Below, piece by piece: positions 55,478-64,000 of a stretch of DNA of 64,000 nucleotides. The position numbers were made by a program, and so were the translations under genes. The notes under the pieces were generated by a model that was not told where the DNA came from, made no database searches, and worked only from the letters and a program-made list of their open reading frames with translations. Origin of the DNA: Lactococcus allomyrinae (lineage in GTDB: Bacteria > Bacillota > Bacilli > Lactobacillales > Streptococcaceae); contig NZ_CP032627.1 in assembly GCF_003627095.1 (NCBI RefSeq), forward strand, positions 1,674,001-1,738,000. The letters are read 5' to 3'. The stretch's first letter is position 1. Each line of letters opens with the position of its first letter.

Positions 55478-55879
55478 ATGGATAACTGTATCTTCTGCAA
55501 AATTATCGCTGGAGAAATTCCTAGTACTAAAGTTTATGAAGACGATGAAGTTCTCGCTTTCCTTGATATCACTCAAACGACTAAAGGACATACTCTTCTA
55601 GTTCCTAAAAAACATTATCGAAATCTCCTTGCGATGACAGGAGAAGAGTCTGCACAACTTTTTACTAAAGTGCCCAATATTGCCAATAAAATTATGAAAA
55701 ATCTTGGTGCTAAGGGAATGAATATTTTACAAAATAATGAGGAAATTGCTGGTCAAACTGTTTTCCACACACACATTCATCTTATTCCACGTTATGCAGA
55801 AAATGATGGCTTTATCGGTAAATTTACACAACATGATTTTGATTTATCCGCAATCGCTGCTGAAATTACTAAAGATTGA
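55478..55879 (+). CDS. hit: HIT family protein
   Basis: 133-residue nucleotide-binding protein of the histidine-triad family (Hint branch), with FCKIIAGEIPSTKVYED near the N-terminus and the triad HTHIHLIPR (about 103-111). It hydrolyses AMP-lysyl or related phosphoramidates in tested members. The start ATG follows CGGAGG. It is transcribed from promoter repeat copy A and divergent from ecsA. Confidence 0.94.
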   Translation: MDNCIFCKIIAGEIPSTKVYEDDEVLAFLDITQTTKGHTLLVPKKHYRNLLAMTGEESAQLFTKVPNIANKIMKNLGAKGMNILQNNEEIAGQTVFHTHIHLIPRYAENDGFIGKFTQHDFDLSAIAAEITKD

Positions 55880-56125
55880 CTATGGTTGTGAACAAGAGGG
55901 GAAACTCCCGCTTAATCATCAGAAATCAACCTTTTGATAATATCTATCTATGATAAAGTTAGTCTAATCCATTTTTATAGCATAAAAATATCGCCATGCA
56001 CATTAATTTATAGTTTTCACTGACCATTTTTAGCTGAATATTACAATCAGATATGAAATAAAGTAAATGGCTAGCCCTATGGGCTTTTAAAATAAAACTA
56101 GTATAGTATAAATCAGGAGGTTCCT

Positions 56126-56347
56126 ATGATAGAATTCTTTAATGATATGAAAAAACTGTTATCCGAATTGACAGAAGAAATTGATACTTTAAAATTGAAT
56201 GTTGAACGTGTGCAAACAGAAGCAAAAAAAGCTGAACGCACTAGTCAAGATATTCAAAGAAAAGTCACTGAGTTTCAAGCCGCAACACAACCTAAAATTG
56301 ATAAAATAAATGAACTTGTGGAGAAGATAAATAAAAAAGCTGAATAA
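56126..56347 (+). CDS. small coiled-coil protein
   Basis: 73 residues, almost entirely one heptad-like helix (LLSELTEEIDTLKLNVERVQ, then AKKAERTSQDIQRKVTEF) with a Lys-rich end. No signal peptide or membrane segment is clear. A strong AGGAGG precedes the ATG and a terminator follows, so it is a genuine gene. It sits 246 bp after hit, a position where streptococci also carry a short coiled-coil protein. Function unknown. Confidence 0.75.
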   Translation: MIEFFNDMKKLLSELTEEIDTLKLNVERVQTEAKKAERTSQDIQRKVTEFQAATQPKIDKINELVEKINKKAE

Positions 56348-56362
56348 CTCAGCTTTTTTTAT
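56331..56362. terminator. bidirectional terminator
   Basis: AAAAAAGCTGA / TCAGCTTTTTT, five-base loop, between the coiled-coil gene and the convergent membrane-protein gene. Confidence 0.85.
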
Positions 56363-56705
56363 TTTTATTTGATTTTTTCTGCTGTTTATAAAATTGTATT
56401 CCCCAAAAAATCCCCATCACCTGTGATATAATGAAACCGCCAATAATGACTAGTAGTTTTTCTGTATCATGGTGCTGAATATAAGTGAATGTATGCTGTG
56501 AATAGTATAACACGCCAATAACAACGACCATGACAATATTCATAGCAATGATGCGGCTATACCTTCCTTTTTTACTCTCCCAAAAACTAAGAAAAAGGAG
56601 TAGGATTGCCACTAGTTCAAGACCTATCAATGTTAAATTCAAAATCTGAAAAAGGTAGGTAATGCCAAAAACGACTGTAATAAAACCCCATAGAAATAGT
56701 AACAT
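56349..56705 (-). CDS. membrane protein, four transmembrane helices
   Basis: 118 residues with four hydrophobic segments (about 2-20, 24-42, 50-67 and 84-106) and a Lys/Asn-rich C-terminal tail. Unrecognised. It lacks a clear ribosome-binding site in the short AT-rich upstream stretch. It is convergent with the coiled-coil gene and lies just downstream of rplA, separated by the rplA terminator. Confidence 0.65.
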   Translation of the reverse strand: MLLFLWGFITVVFGITYLFQILNLTLIGLELVAILLLFLSFWESKKGRYSRIIAMNIVMVVVIGVLYYSQHTFTYIQHHDTEKLLVIIGGFIISQVMGIFWGIQFYKQQKKSNKNKKS

Positions 56706-56748
56706 ACCCTATTTTAACACGATTTTTAAAATTGTACAATCAATATAA

Positions 56749-56777
56749 GAAAAAAGAGACCGAAATCTCTTTTTTAT
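56749..56777 (-). terminator. terminator of rplA
   Basis: AAAAAAGAGA / TCTCTTTTTT with a six-base loop, about ten bases after the rplA stop. Confidence 0.85.
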
Positions 56778-56784
56778 ACCTTCA

Positions 56785-57474
56785 TTAGAAAGAAGCTGTA
56801 TCAACTTTCACACCAGGTCCCATAGTTGTTGTAACTGAAAGGTTTGAAATGTAAGTTCCTTTAGCTGCTGATGGTTTAGCAGCAACAACTACAGCATTAA
56901 TTGCCTTAAAGTTTTCAACAAGTTTATCTGTGTCAAATGAAACTTTACCGATTGGCACATGAATGTTACCAGCTTTATCGGCACGGTAGTTAACTTTACC
57001 AGCTTTTGATTCTCCAACTGCTTTAGTCACATCCATAGTAACTGTTCCAGTTTTAGGGTTTGGCATAAGATTACGTGGACCAAGGACACGTCCAAGACGA
57101 CCAACGACTGCCATCATGTCAGGTGTTGCGATAACAACGTCAAAGTCCAACCAACCACCGTTGATTTTAGTAACAAGTTCTTCAGCACCTACAAAGTCTG
57201 CACCGGCCGCTGTTGCTTCTTCAGCTTTCGCTCCTTTAGCGAAAACGAGAACACGAGCAGTTTTACCAGTTCCGTTTGGCAATACCATTGCTCCACGAAT
57301 TTGTTGGTCTGATTTTTTAGTGTCGATGTTAAGATTGTAAGCAACTTCTACAGTTGCATCAAATTTTGCAAATGAAGTTTCTTTTGCAAGTGCTACAGCT
57401 TCTTCTACGCTGTAAGCTTTAGTTGCGTCGATTTTTTCAATCGCAGCGCGCAATGCTTTGCTTTTTTTAGCCAT
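56785..57474 (-). CDS. rplA: 50S ribosomal protein L1
   Basis: 229-residue L1 protein, binding the L1 stalk of 23S rRNA and, in many bacteria, its own mRNA. Family text is complete: [69 protein letters not shown] and a C-terminal [15 protein letters not shown] precedes the ATG. It follows rplK after an unusually long 200-bp gap with a large hairpin. Confidence 0.98.
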   Translation of the reverse strand: MAKKSKALRAAIEKIDATKAYSVEEAVALAKETSFAKFDATVEVAYNLNIDTKKSDQQIRGAMVLPNGTGKTARVLVFAKGAKAEEATAAGADFVGAEELVTKINGGWLDFDVVIATPDMMAVVGRLGRVLGPRNLMPNPKTGTVTMDVTKAVGESKAGKVNYRADKAGNIHVPIGKVSFDTDKLVENFKAINAVVVAAKPSAAKGTYISNLSVTTTMGPGVKVDTASF

Positions 57475-57586
57475 TTCTATTTCTCCTTGTGGTATTATCG
57501 GTTGTCTGTCTTAACGACAGCCTTCCACTTAAATGTGTGGATTGCATGTGTGACTTTTTCTGAGCAAGCCAAAATGGATTGCCTTG

Positions 57587-57675
57587 AAATTTCGTTTGAA
57601 GTTCGAGGCGACAGGTTCTGAAGCCTACTGAGGCAGGCGAGGATTCTGTCAACGAAGTAAATTTGAACGAAATTT
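57587..57675 (-). ncRNA. large hairpin in the rplK-rplA spacer
   Basis: Outer stem AAATTTCGTT (57587-57596) / AACGAAATTT (57666-57675). Inside are TTCG/CGAA, GACAG/CTGTC and GCCT/AGGC pairs, making one long interrupted hairpin. It starts at the rplK stop and has no T-run. It may be a processing site, a translational coupler or an attenuator. Confidence 0.5.
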
Positions 57676-58100
57676 TAGTCAGTAACAGTGAATCCCATAG
57701 ATTTCGCAGTACCCTCAATCATTGACATTGCAGATTCAACTGATGATGCGTTAAGGTCAGGCATTTTAAGTTCTGCAATTTCTTTGATTTGTGCTTTGGT
57801 TACTGAAGCAACTTTTGTTTTGTTAGGTTCACCTGAACCTTTTTGAACACCTGCTGCTTTCTTCAACAAAACTGCTGCTGGAGGAGTTTTTGTGATGAAT
57901 GTAAATGATTTGTCTTCATAAACTGAGATAACAACTGGGATAATCATACCAGCTTGGTCAGCTGTACGAGCGTTGAATTCTTTTGTGAATCCCATGATGT
58001 TAACACCTGCTTGACCTAAAGCTGGACCAACTGGTGGAGCTGGTGTTGCTTTACCGGCAGGGATTTGCAATTTAACGAGTTTTTCTACTTGTTTAGCCAC
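57675..58100 (-). CDS. rplK: 50S ribosomal protein L11
   Basis: 141-residue L11 of the GTPase-associated centre. [32 protein letters not shown] and the C-terminal [18 protein letters not shown] are conserved. The start is GTG, with AAGGAG about ten bases upstream. The leader contains a candidate L1-binding hairpin. Confidence 0.98.
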   Translation of the reverse strand: MAKQVEKLVKLQIPAGKATPAPPVGPALGQAGVNIMGFTKEFNARTADQAGMIIPVVISVYEDKSFTFITKTPPAAVLLKKAAGVQKGSGEPNKTKVASVTKAQIKEIAELKMPDLNASSVESAMSMIEGTAKSMGFTVTD

Positions 58101-58133
58101 GATAAATGTTCTCCTTATATTTGTTTTCGTGAT

Positions 58134-58164
58134 GTGGTATGATGCTGCCCTTTGCAGCTTCCAC
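58134..58164 (-). promoter_or_regulatory. candidate L1-binding hairpin in the rplK leader
   Basis: GTGGAAGCTGC...GCAGCATCATACCAC on the minus strand. The outer GTGG/CCAC and the internal AAG against ATCATA imitate the L1 site of 23S rRNA (GTGGGAG...AAATACCAC). It lies 34 bp before the rplK start, where L1 autoregulation would act. Confidence 0.55.
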
Positions 58165-58264
58165 GCCTGTATGACAAAAATGCATACCTATCTATTCTAC
58201 TGTTTTATTTATCTTTTGTCAATCAATTTTTGTCCATAGCTGTGAAAAAATGACCCATGGAATT

Positions 58265-58480
58265 TCATGATTCTAAATACAGCTGCCAGATATCATCAAA
58301 CAATGTTAGGTTAAAATAAAACGGAGCATGAGTTTCTAAATATGAGGAGACTTCTTCAAAGTTCTTAGATTGTTTTGGAAAAAGTGGGTCACGAAAGACA
58401 AGGTTAGCAAGACGAGTGATGTCATCAACCTCTACTGGCGACCTGTGGCGCATCAAAAATGTATAAAATGGTGTGCTCAT
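58265..58480 (-). CDS. YozE family protein (UPF0346)
   Basis: 71-residue small helical protein of the YozE/UPF0346 family (SAM-like fold). Family text [12 protein letters not shown] near the start and [19 protein letters not shown] in the middle. Role unknown. It overlaps the end of msrA by 4 bp and is co-transcribed with it; the same pair occurs in related genomes. Confidence 0.88.
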   Translation of the reverse strand: MSTPFYTFLMRHRSPVEVDDITRLANLVFRDPLFPKQSKNFEEVSSYLETHAPFYFNLTLFDDIWQLYLES

Positions 58481-59016
58481 TTCTTGATTTCCTTATTTTC
58501 ATTAGTCCAATTTTCTTCAATGAATTCATGACGAATTCGACTTGACTCAGCGTAATGTTCTGGATTCTTCTTGTAAAAACCTTGATGATACTCTTCTGCT
58601 GGCCAGAACTTTTGCACAGGTTCAATTTTTGTCACAATAGGTGAATCAAAATTTCCTGTTTCTTGAAGATGAGCTTTACTTTCTTCTGCTATCACTCTTT
58701 GTGCTTCATTTTCCACAAAAATAACAGGGCGATAGTTATCTCCTCGGTCTTCAAATTGTCCGAAGGCATCCGTTGGGTCTGTTAGTGTCCAGTAAATTTC
58801 AACTAAATCTTTGAAACTAATCTTTTCATTATCAAAGATTATTTCTACTGCTTCCGTATGACCTGTAATATGCATTTTCACTTGTTCATAAGTTGGATGC
58901 TCAAAATCTCCGCCTGTATATCCACTTGTTACAGAGAGTATGCCATTGCGTTCCTCAAAGGGTTGAACCATACACCAAAAACATCCGCCTGCAAATGTTG
59001 CTTTTTCTTTTGCCAT
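58477..59016 (-). CDS. msrA: peptide methionine sulfoxide reductase MsrA
   Basis: 179-residue enzyme reducing methionine-S-sulfoxide in proteins. The catalytic GCFWC motif is at residues 11-15 (Cys12 nucleophile), followed by [18 protein letters not shown] and GHTEAVEI. No fused MsrB domain. GAGGAGG precedes the ATG. It overlaps the YozE-type gene. Confidence 0.96.
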   Translation of the reverse strand: MAKEKATFAGGCFWCMVQPFEERNGILSVTSGYTGGDFEHPTYEQVKMHITGHTEAVEIIFDNEKISFKDLVEIYWTLTDPTDAFGQFEDRGDNYRPVIFVENEAQRVIAEESKAHLQETGNFDSPIVTKIEPVQKFWPAEEYHQGFYKKNPEHYAESSRIRHEFIEENWTNENKEIKK

Positions 59017-59111
59017 TTTCCCTCCTCATTATCAATAATGACAATCCTCTAGCCTTATCAACTGTCTACTATTTATTTTAATTGTCTTGTGAAATATTAT
59101 AGCACAGTCAT

Positions 59112-59139
59112 AAAAAAAGTAGCCTGTAAAGCTACTTTT
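59112..59139 (-). terminator. terminator of cvfB
   Basis: AAAAAAAGTAGC / GCTACTTTTAAA with a seven-base loop. A second hairpin, CACTGACA/TGTCAGTA, lies at 59163-59182 nearer the stop. Confidence 0.75.
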
Positions 59140-59190
59140 AAATTTTAAATCCCCTCTTTATCACTGACAGAAATCTTGTCAGTAACATAA

Positions 59191-60045
59191 TTAATCTATC
59201 AGTTCACTCCCTGCTTGGCTTTGTTTAATTTTTCCTGCTTTCATCAAGCCACCAAGCGCTTTTTTGAATTGACCTTTTGAAATACCGAAAGTGGCTTTGA
59301 TATCATCTGGATTAGACTTATCATTAAAAGACATTTTACCACCCATACTTTGTAAGTATGCAAGAATCATCTGTGCATCTGCATCAAGCATTTCATAAGC
59401 ACGTGGTTTCGCAGACAAGTTAAGGCTACGGTCTTCTTTACGGAAACCAATCACACGTACTTGAAGTTCTTGACCTACTCGTAGATTGCTGAAGCGTTCG
59501 TTAGGATGTATGAAGCCTAGCATATTGTTGTCAGGTAAATAAACAAAAGTTCCAGATTCTTTATTTCGATAAACAATTGCACGAAGGTTTTGATTTTGCA
59601 TATTATCAAAAGCTGGACCAGCTAATTTCCAAAAATCTTCATGCCAAGCGAGATGTCCCCAAATCCGCTCTTTTTTATCTACAATAAGTTTTACATAAAG
59701 TTTGTCACCAACTTTTGGCCAAAGCTCTTTTTCTAAAGGTAAATCATCAAGAGATACGACAATATCTTTTCCAGGTAGACCAGTGTCTACAAAGACACCT
59801 AAATCGCGGCGAACATCAGTCACACTTCCCCAACCAAATTGTTCAAGCGTAGCTTGTTGTGGCAGTGTCGTTAATCGTCTATGTTCATCTTTATCCACAT
59901 AAACTAACCCTGTCACCACGTCACCAATCGAATATTCTCCTTCAGTCTTATCCAAACGCAGCAAATCTTCTCCTTTCTGGAGAAAATAGAAGCGCTCGCT
60001 CTGTTCCACAATAATTGCGGAAATCGTTTTTGCTATAATGCTCAT
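59191..60045 (-). CDS. CvfB family RNA-binding protein (S1 domains)
   Basis: 284-residue protein with three S1-like RNA-binding modules (about 10-60, 65-135 and 140-215) and a C-terminal winged helix (about 220-280, ISKGQFKKALGGLMKAGKI). It matches the CvfB/YitL family, which influences virulence and RNA metabolism in staphylococci and streptococci. It lies near frr and pyrH, as in streptococci. AGAGG precedes the ATG. Confidence 0.88.
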   Translation of the reverse strand: MSIIAKTISAIIVEQSERFYFLQKGEDLLRLDKTEGEYSIGDVVTGLVYVDKDEHRRLTTLPQQATLEQFGWGSVTDVRRDLGVFVDTGLPGKDIVVSLDDLPLEKELWPKVGDKLYVKLIVDKKERIWGHLAWHEDFWKLAGPAFDNMQNQNLRAIVYRNKESGTFVYLPDNNMLGFIHPNERFSNLRVGQELQVRVIGFRKEDRSLNLSAKPRAYEMLDADAQMILAYLQSMGGKMSFNDKSNPDDIKATFGISKGQFKKALGGLMKAGKIKQSQAGSELID

Positions 60046-60230
60046 TTATACCTCTTTTAAAAACGGCTCAACAGAGCCGTTCGTTGCTGTTTTACTCCGT
60101 CAGTTTCCGCGCTTCATCCATTAATAGAAGCAGTAACACATAAACACTCACGGTACGAAATCCTGTAGCCTCTTCAAATAAAACCATATAATTTTACTGA
60201 CAGAATAGCTATCAGGGAAGTTAGGGCTCC

Positions 60231-60264
60231 ATATTTACTGACAGAATTTTTGTCAGTAAATATT
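60231..60264 (-). terminator. terminator of frr
   Basis: ATATTTACTGACA / TGTCAGTAAATAT with a seven-base loop, about 20 bp past the frr stop; carries TACTGACAG at 60236. Confidence 0.65.
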
Positions 60265-60280
60265 GTTTAAAAACTACCAA

Positions 60281-60838
60281 TTAGATATCCAAAAGTTCTT
60301 TTTCTTTATCTGCTGCGAGCTTATCCGCTTCTTTTACTGCATCATCAGTTGCTTTTTGAATCTCTTTTTCAAGAGATTTAAGGTCATCTTCTGTGATTTC
60401 TTTTGCTTTTTCAGATTTTTTCGCAGTATCCATTGCATCACGGCGAATATTGCGAATAGCAATTTTTGCAGATTCAATCACTTTACCCATATCTTTAACA
60501 AGTTCGCGACGGCGTTCTTCAGTCAACATTGGAATAACCAAGCGAATAACAGAACCGTCATTTGCTGGTGTGATACCGAGATCAGACTCATATAGCGCTT
60601 TTTCGATATCTTTCAAAATTGACTTATCAAAAGGCGTAATCATCAGAACACGTGCCTCAGGGATAGTAATTGAAGCGAGCTGATTAAGAGGGGTAGGAGC
60701 ACCATAATACTCCACTTGAATCCGATCAAGCAGACTTGCATTTGCGCGTCCTGCACGAATGTGACCCAAGTCACGTTGCAAGCTTCCCAATGAATTTTTC
60801 ATACGGTCTTGAGCCGTCGTTACTATTTCGTTTGCCAT
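60281..60838 (-). CDS. frr: ribosome recycling factor
   Basis: 185-residue RRF, which splits post-termination ribosomes with EF-G. Conserved [36 protein letters not shown] and RRDAMD are present. No ribosome-binding site is visible in the 25 bases before the ATG, although MANEIV is the usual start. It follows pyrH after 113 bp that contain CACTGACAGAATTTCTGTCA. The pyrH-frr pairing is standard. Confidence 0.96.
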   Translation of the reverse strand: MANEIVTTAQDRMKNSLGSLQRDLGHIRAGRANASLLDRIQVEYYGAPTPLNQLASITIPEARVLMITPFDKSILKDIEKALYESDLGITPANDGSVIRLVIPMLTEERRRELVKDMGKVIESAKIAIRNIRRDAMDTAKKSEKAKEITEDDLKSLEKEIQKATDDAVKEADKLAADKEKELLDI

Positions 60839-60951
60839 AATTAAATGATTTGCCTGCTGTCAAGTACGTTACAGGCTTTCTCCCTTTCTTTTCTCGGAAA
60901 ATTTTCACTGACAGAATTTCTGTCAATGAAATTCAACTCTTGTCAGTAAAA

Positions 60952-61668
60952 TTACTCTACTGTCGTTCCAATTTCTTCACCACGGACCACTCGTTTAATG
61001 TTTCCTGGCTCATTCATGTTGAAAACAACAAGTGGAATATGGTTATCCATTGACATCGTTGATGCGGTGCTATCCATGACGTGCAACCCTTTTGTAATCA
61101 CATCCATATGGCTCAATGTCGCAAATTTAGTGGCTGTTTCATCAAGTTTAGGGTCTGCATTATAGACACCATCGACTCCATTTTTAGCCATCAAAATCAC
61201 ATCAGCATTGATTTCAGCAGCACGTAAGGCTGAAGTTGTATCTGTTGAGAAGTAAGGTGAGCCTGTACCACCAGCAAAAATCACAACCCGACCTTTTTCT
61301 AAGTGTCGTTCTGCACGACGACGAATGTAAGGTTCGGCAACGGCCTTCATCTCGATTGCAGTCATCACACGAGTATCTACACCAAGATTTTCCAATGCAC
61401 TTTGGATAAACAAGCCATTTTGAATTGTTGCAAGCATTCCCATATAATCTGCTTGAGCGCGTTCCATTCCTGCCTTTTCTCCAGTGATACCGCGCCAAAC
61501 ATTACCACCACCACAAACAATCGCAAGTTCAGCACCTAAATCATGCACTTCTTTTAACTCTTGAGCAACGGCTTTTGCAACCTCGGGGTCAAAACCAAAA
61601 CCCTTCTCTCCAGAAAGTGCTTCCCCAGAAAGCTTTAATAGTACACGTTTATATTTAATATCAGCCAT
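60952..61668 (-). CDS. pyrH: UMP kinase
   Basis: 238-residue amino-acid-kinase fold enzyme making UDP from [40 protein letters not shown]-like [28 protein letters not shown] and [12 protein letters not shown] are seen. GGAGGAAT precedes the ATG. First gene of the pyrH-frr pair. Confidence 0.97.
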   Translation of the reverse strand: MADIKYKRVLLKLSGEALSGEKGFGFDPEVAKAVAQELKEVHDLGAELAIVCGGGNVWRGITGEKAGMERAQADYMGMLATIQNGLFIQSALENLGVDTRVMTAIEMKAVAEPYIRRRAERHLEKGRVVIFAGGTGSPYFSTDTTSALRAAEINADVILMAKNGVDGVYNADPKLDETATKFATLSHMDVITKGLHVMDSTASTMSMDNHIPLVVFNMNEPGNIKRVVRGEEIGTTVE

Positions 61669-61703
61669 TATTCCTCCGACAAATTTCTGCGAAATTTTTT
61701 ATT

Positions 61704-61755
61704 TACATACTAGACTAACTTTAAAATAGAATATTTTATCATTAGTTTGAAAAAG
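61704..61755 (+). repeat. palindromic TAGACTAACTTTAAAA repeat upstream of pyrH
   Basis: CTAGACTAACTTTAAAAT then ATTTTATCATTAGTTTG, an imperfect inverted repeat nearly identical to the one at 1078-1127. The rest of 61669-61906 has no recognised gene. Confidence 0.6.
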
Positions 61756-61906
61756 GTTGCTTTTGAGGTAAAATGCTCAAAAGACCACTGCGAAGTAATC
61801 GCAACTCACTAAATTTTTAGCAAGCTCAATATAGCCTCAATGCTCATTATTACTCACACTGAACCTATTTTATTATATTTTCTCTATTTTACCACAAAAT
61901 GCTTGT

Positions 61907-61932
61907 GAAAAAAAGGCTAATTCTAGCCTTTC
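61907..61932 (-). terminator. terminator past the broken small membrane gene
   Basis: AAAAGGCTA / TAGCCTTTC stem followed on the minus strand by seven T. Confidence 0.8.
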
Positions 61933-61933
61933 A

Positions 61934-62185
61934 CTATTGCAGAATATGAACCATCTCAAGAATTTTATAAACGATTGTTATTAACCCAAAACTCATAAGA
62001 AAAATTCCAAAACCAAAAATCAAATAACTAAAACACCCCAAACTAGCCCACATTGAACTCGAATTTCTTCTCTGTTTCTTATGATTTTTTCTTATCCAGA
62101 AATAACCACGATTCGCACGCTAGCACAGAAAACCTGGAATCAAAAACACCAAACCAAAGCCCAAAACTTCCAGAATTTTAATCAT
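61934..62185 (-). pseudogene. two-helix small membrane protein interrupted by an in-frame TAG
   Basis: The minus-strand frame opens MIKILEVLGFGLVFLIPGFL and then Cys, hits TAG at codon 22, and without a shift continues RANRGYFWIRKNHKKQRRN and a second hydrophobic helix (LGCFSYLIFGFGIFLMSFGL) to TAA-free text ending MVHILQ and a stop at 61934. The two halves make one 83-codon protein of helix, basic loop, helix. The ATG overlaps the stop region of the upstream 109-residue gene, which supports translation. One base change would restore it. Confidence 0.6.
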
Positions 62186-62507
62186 TTTCCTGTTCTTCGG
62201 GCTCTTTCCATTCACTATTTAAGTGCTTTAAGCTATATTTCCATGCCACTTCGGCAGGAATTAATTTTTGATTAAGTTGAATATCTCCATTGTTCTGAAT
62301 TTTAATCTCATTACCCATCCAAGAGTTCACACCACCTAAGAACAATGCCAAACCATAAGTCTTCTTCAATGTTTCTTTGTGGAAAGGCTTGATAATCAAC
62401 TCTAGCTGGTCGTTGACTGGTAAATAACGTACTTCACCATTATTAAACTCCAAGCGCAAACGAACATTCGGCAACATCTCTGCCTTAGTCACCTTCGGAA
62501 AATCCAT
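62178..62507 (-). CDS. DUF2442-like protein
   Basis: 109 residues. The N-terminal 75 residues (KVTKAEMLPNVRLRLEFNNG, then EVRYLPVNDQ) resemble the DUF2442 beta fold found in small, often toxin-antitoxin-linked or stand-alone proteins. The C-terminus is acidic (EEQEND). It lies 15 bp after a 107-residue gene and overlaps the broken membrane gene by 8 bp, so all three form one small operon. Function unknown. Confidence 0.65.
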   Translation of the reverse strand: MDFPKVTKAEMLPNVRLRLEFNNGEVRYLPVNDQLELIIKPFHKETLKKTYGLALFLGGVNSWMGNEIKIQNNGDIQLNQKLIPAEVAWKYSLKHLNSEWKEPEEQEND

Positions 62508-62522
62508 ATTTTACCTCCATCT

Positions 62523-62846
62523 CTAAAATTCTAAAGCTTCTCTCGTAACAATAGCTAAATCATTTTCTGATTTTTTGAGCAAAAACTCGCCAAATTTACC
62601 ATGAAAAACTTGATTTTCCCCCGCCAGAGCTATCGTATTTGCTGATTTTGAATTTGTTGGACGATATACAGGTTTTGTATGGTCATTCAACCAGCTTCCA
62701 GATATATTTTCACTGAAATTTGTTGCGATTTTTTCCGTCCAATAAAGTTTGTTTCCCGCAAATGCAACACTGACCCAATCAGGCTTGTCATTTTCTCTTG
62801 ATATTTCCCAAACTTCTACCACTTCATCATCAAATTTTGCTTTCAT
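62523..62846 (-). CDS. hypothetical protein, 107 residues
   Basis: Unrecognised soluble protein, mixed alpha/beta by appearance, rich in Asn, Ser and Lys, with two Trp in WEISRENDKPDWVSVAFAG. No signal peptide, membrane helix or catalytic motif. AAGGAGAG lies upstream of the ATG. First of the three-gene group before pyrH, downstream of ackA and its terminator. Confidence 0.6.
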   Translation of the reverse strand: MKAKFDDEVVEVWEISRENDKPDWVSVAFAGNKLYWTEKIATNFSENISGSWLNDHTKPVYRPTNSKSANTIALAGENQVFHGKFGEFLLKKSENDLAIVTREALEF

Positions 62847-62906
62847 AGCGTTCTCTCCTTTCCTTTATTCTACTCCTTTTACAACATTTTAAAGCGTTGT
62901 CATATT

Positions 62907-62940
62907 AAAAAATGGACAAATTCAAGAATTTGTCCAAAAG
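62907..62940 (-). terminator. terminator of ackA
   Basis: TTGGACAAATTC / GAATTTGTCCA, two-base loop, followed by six T on the minus strand. Confidence 0.88.
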
Positions 62941-62980
62941 TTATAAAAATACTTACAAAAATTGCCAGTAAAACATAAAA

Positions 62981-64000
62981 TTATTTGTTTTGTTTGGCAA
63001 CTTCAACATCACGCGCAATTACTAATTCTTCGTTTGTAGGAATAACAAGCACTTTTACCTTTGAATCTGGCATCGAAATTTCTCCAAATGCACCACGGAC
63101 ATTCTTTGTTTCATCAAGTTCCATACCAAACCATGATAAACCATTAACAACATCCCGTCTCACATCTGTATCGTTTTCTCCAACTCCCGCTGTAAAGATG
63201 AGAGCATCCGCACCATTGAGCACTCCAAAGTATTGCGCAATAAATTTTTTGATGCGATCAACATACATTTCATACGCCAAAATAGCCTTAGGATTACCTT
63301 GCTCTTTAGCTGCTTGCAAATCACGCATATCACTTGATAAGTCAGAAACTCCAAGCACTCCTGATTTATTATTTAGAACATCAATAACATCCTGTGCTGT
63401 TCTCAAACTAGGGTCGCTTTCCAACATATAAGGAATCACCGATGCATCCATTTCACCTGAACGCGTCCCCATCATCACACCAGCAAGTGGCGTGAAGCCC
63501 ATTGAAGTATCAATTGATTTTCCTCCATCAATTGCAGTAATGGAAGCCCCATTACCAATATGAGCAGTAATTAATTTTAAATCTTCAATCGGTTGGTCTA
63601 AGAATTTTGCAGCTTCTTGAGAAACATACATATGAGATGTTCCATGAGCGCCATATTTACGAATCGAATAATCACTATAATATTTTGTTGGGATTGGATA
63701 GCGATAAGCTTTTTCTGGTAAAGTCGTATGGAAAGCTGTATCAAAAACAGCGACAGCTAAAGTATCTGGTAGTAAACGTTGGAAAGCTTCAATCCCCAAA
63801 ACATTTGCTGGATTGTGCAAAGGAGCTAAAATAGAAAGATTTTTGATTTCTTCCAAAACTTCGGGCGTAATCACTGTAGAGCTTTTAAAAAACTCTCCAC
63901 CAGCAACAACACGGTGACCAATACCTGTAATCTCGCGGAATTCCTTAATCAAATTAAAATGAATCAATTCATCCATTAAAAGCAAAACTGCTTGTCTATG
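62981..64000 (-). CDS. ackA: acetate kinase (5' end beyond the window)
   Basis: Makes acetate and ATP from acetyl phosphate. The visible 340 codons cover most of the family length of about 395; the frame is open to base 64000 and reads HRQAV before [10 protein letters not shown], so the N-terminus is cut off by the window. Seen: [24 protein letters not shown] with the phosphate-binding His, [13 protein letters not shown] and FTAGVGEND. The C-terminal end is complete and followed by a strong terminator. Lactococci often have two ackA copies; a second could lie outside the window. Confidence 0.95.
   Translation of the reverse strand, partial: HRQAVLLLMDELIHFNLIKEFREITGIGHRVVAGGEFFKSSTVITPEVLEEIKNLSILAPLHNPANVLGIEAFQRLLPDTLAVAVFDTAFHTTLPEKAYRYPIPTKYYSDYSIRKYGAHGTSHMYVSQEAAKFLDQPIEDLKLITAHIGNGASITAIDGGKSIDTSMGFTPLAGVMMGTRSGEMDASVIPYMLESDPSLRTAQDVIDVLNNKSGVLGVSDLSSDMRDLQAAKEQGNPKAILAYEMYVDRIKKFIAQYFGVLNGADALIFTAGVGENDTDVRRDVVNGLSWFGMELDETKNVRGAFGEISMPDSKVKVLVIPTNEELVIARDVEVAKQNK

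Overview
The window is an AT-rich, densely coded bacterial chromosome segment. It has the gene content and order of a low-GC Gram-positive coccus of the family Streptococcaceae, most likely Lactococcus. Pointers are a galP-galM-galK-galT-galE block in the lactococcal order, the rsgA-rpe-rmuC-yhaM neighbourhood, the ymfF/ymfH-rodZ-pgsA block, T-box leaders on pheS and hisS, an Rgg-type regulator, and adjacent frr and pyrH. No rRNA, tRNA, CRISPR array, complete insertion sequence or prophage was seen. The species is inferred, not proven.

Layout. 0.1-4.6 kb: a minus-strand cluster of rsgA, two small membrane proteins, rpe, rmuC and yhaM. 4.8-7.3 kb: a secreted coiled-coil/3D-domain protein and an MFS exporter. 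7.5-12.5 kb: a T-box-controlled pheS-pheT operon with an unrecognised 365-residue gene between the two subunits. 12.5-18.2 kb: purA, a zinc-ribbon membrane protein, hslO, a RibD/DHFR-like reductase, dusB and a small protein. 18.3-25.2 kb: three YitT-family membrane proteins, aspS and T-box-controlled hisS. 25.2-29.7 kb: pgsA, rodZ and two M16-type proteases. 30.4-35.1 kb: an S4-domain protein, a frameshifted recF, a MerR/carboxymuconolactone-decarboxylase pair, and a MetE-like enzyme beside a LysR regulator. 35.3-42.8 kb: the Leloir galactose operon and an RpiR-type regulator, with a good cre box at the galP promoter. 43.0-48.4 kb: an aldo/keto reductase, nadR, and a decayed bacteriocin-type ABC module beside an Rgg-like regulator. 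48.5-55.1 kb: two U32 proteins, rlmA, cutC and ecsAB. 55.5-64.0 kb: hit, rplK-rplA, msrA, cvfB, frr, pyrH, small genes, and ackA cut by the window end.

The most unusual content lies between and across the genes. (1) A 9-base word, CTGTCAGTA, and its complement occur at least 27 times by eye. It is often paired head to head as intergenic hairpins but also lies inside genes, the way DNA-uptake words are arranged elsewhere. (2) A dispersed module of roughly 60-120 bp ends in a complete promoter: a -35 box, an 18-bp spacer with a shared text, and an extended -10. It sits upstream of hit (twice), dusB, a U32 gene, galE, purA (decayed) and probably ymfF. (3) In rsgA, hslO, dusB, the second U32 gene and the S4-domain gene the start codon falls 6-7 nt after an extended -10, so these mRNAs look leaderless. 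(4) A second repeat family, beginning TATCAAARCAAGTG and ending CTTGACTTCATT, is present in five to six copies, all in one orientation. (5) A third, palindromic family is built on TAGACTAACTTTAAA. Broken genes are recF (one-base frameshift), the ABC permease (frameshift) and an 83-codon membrane protein (in-frame TAG). All readings are by eye. Family assignments rest on recognised motifs and were not confirmed by database search.
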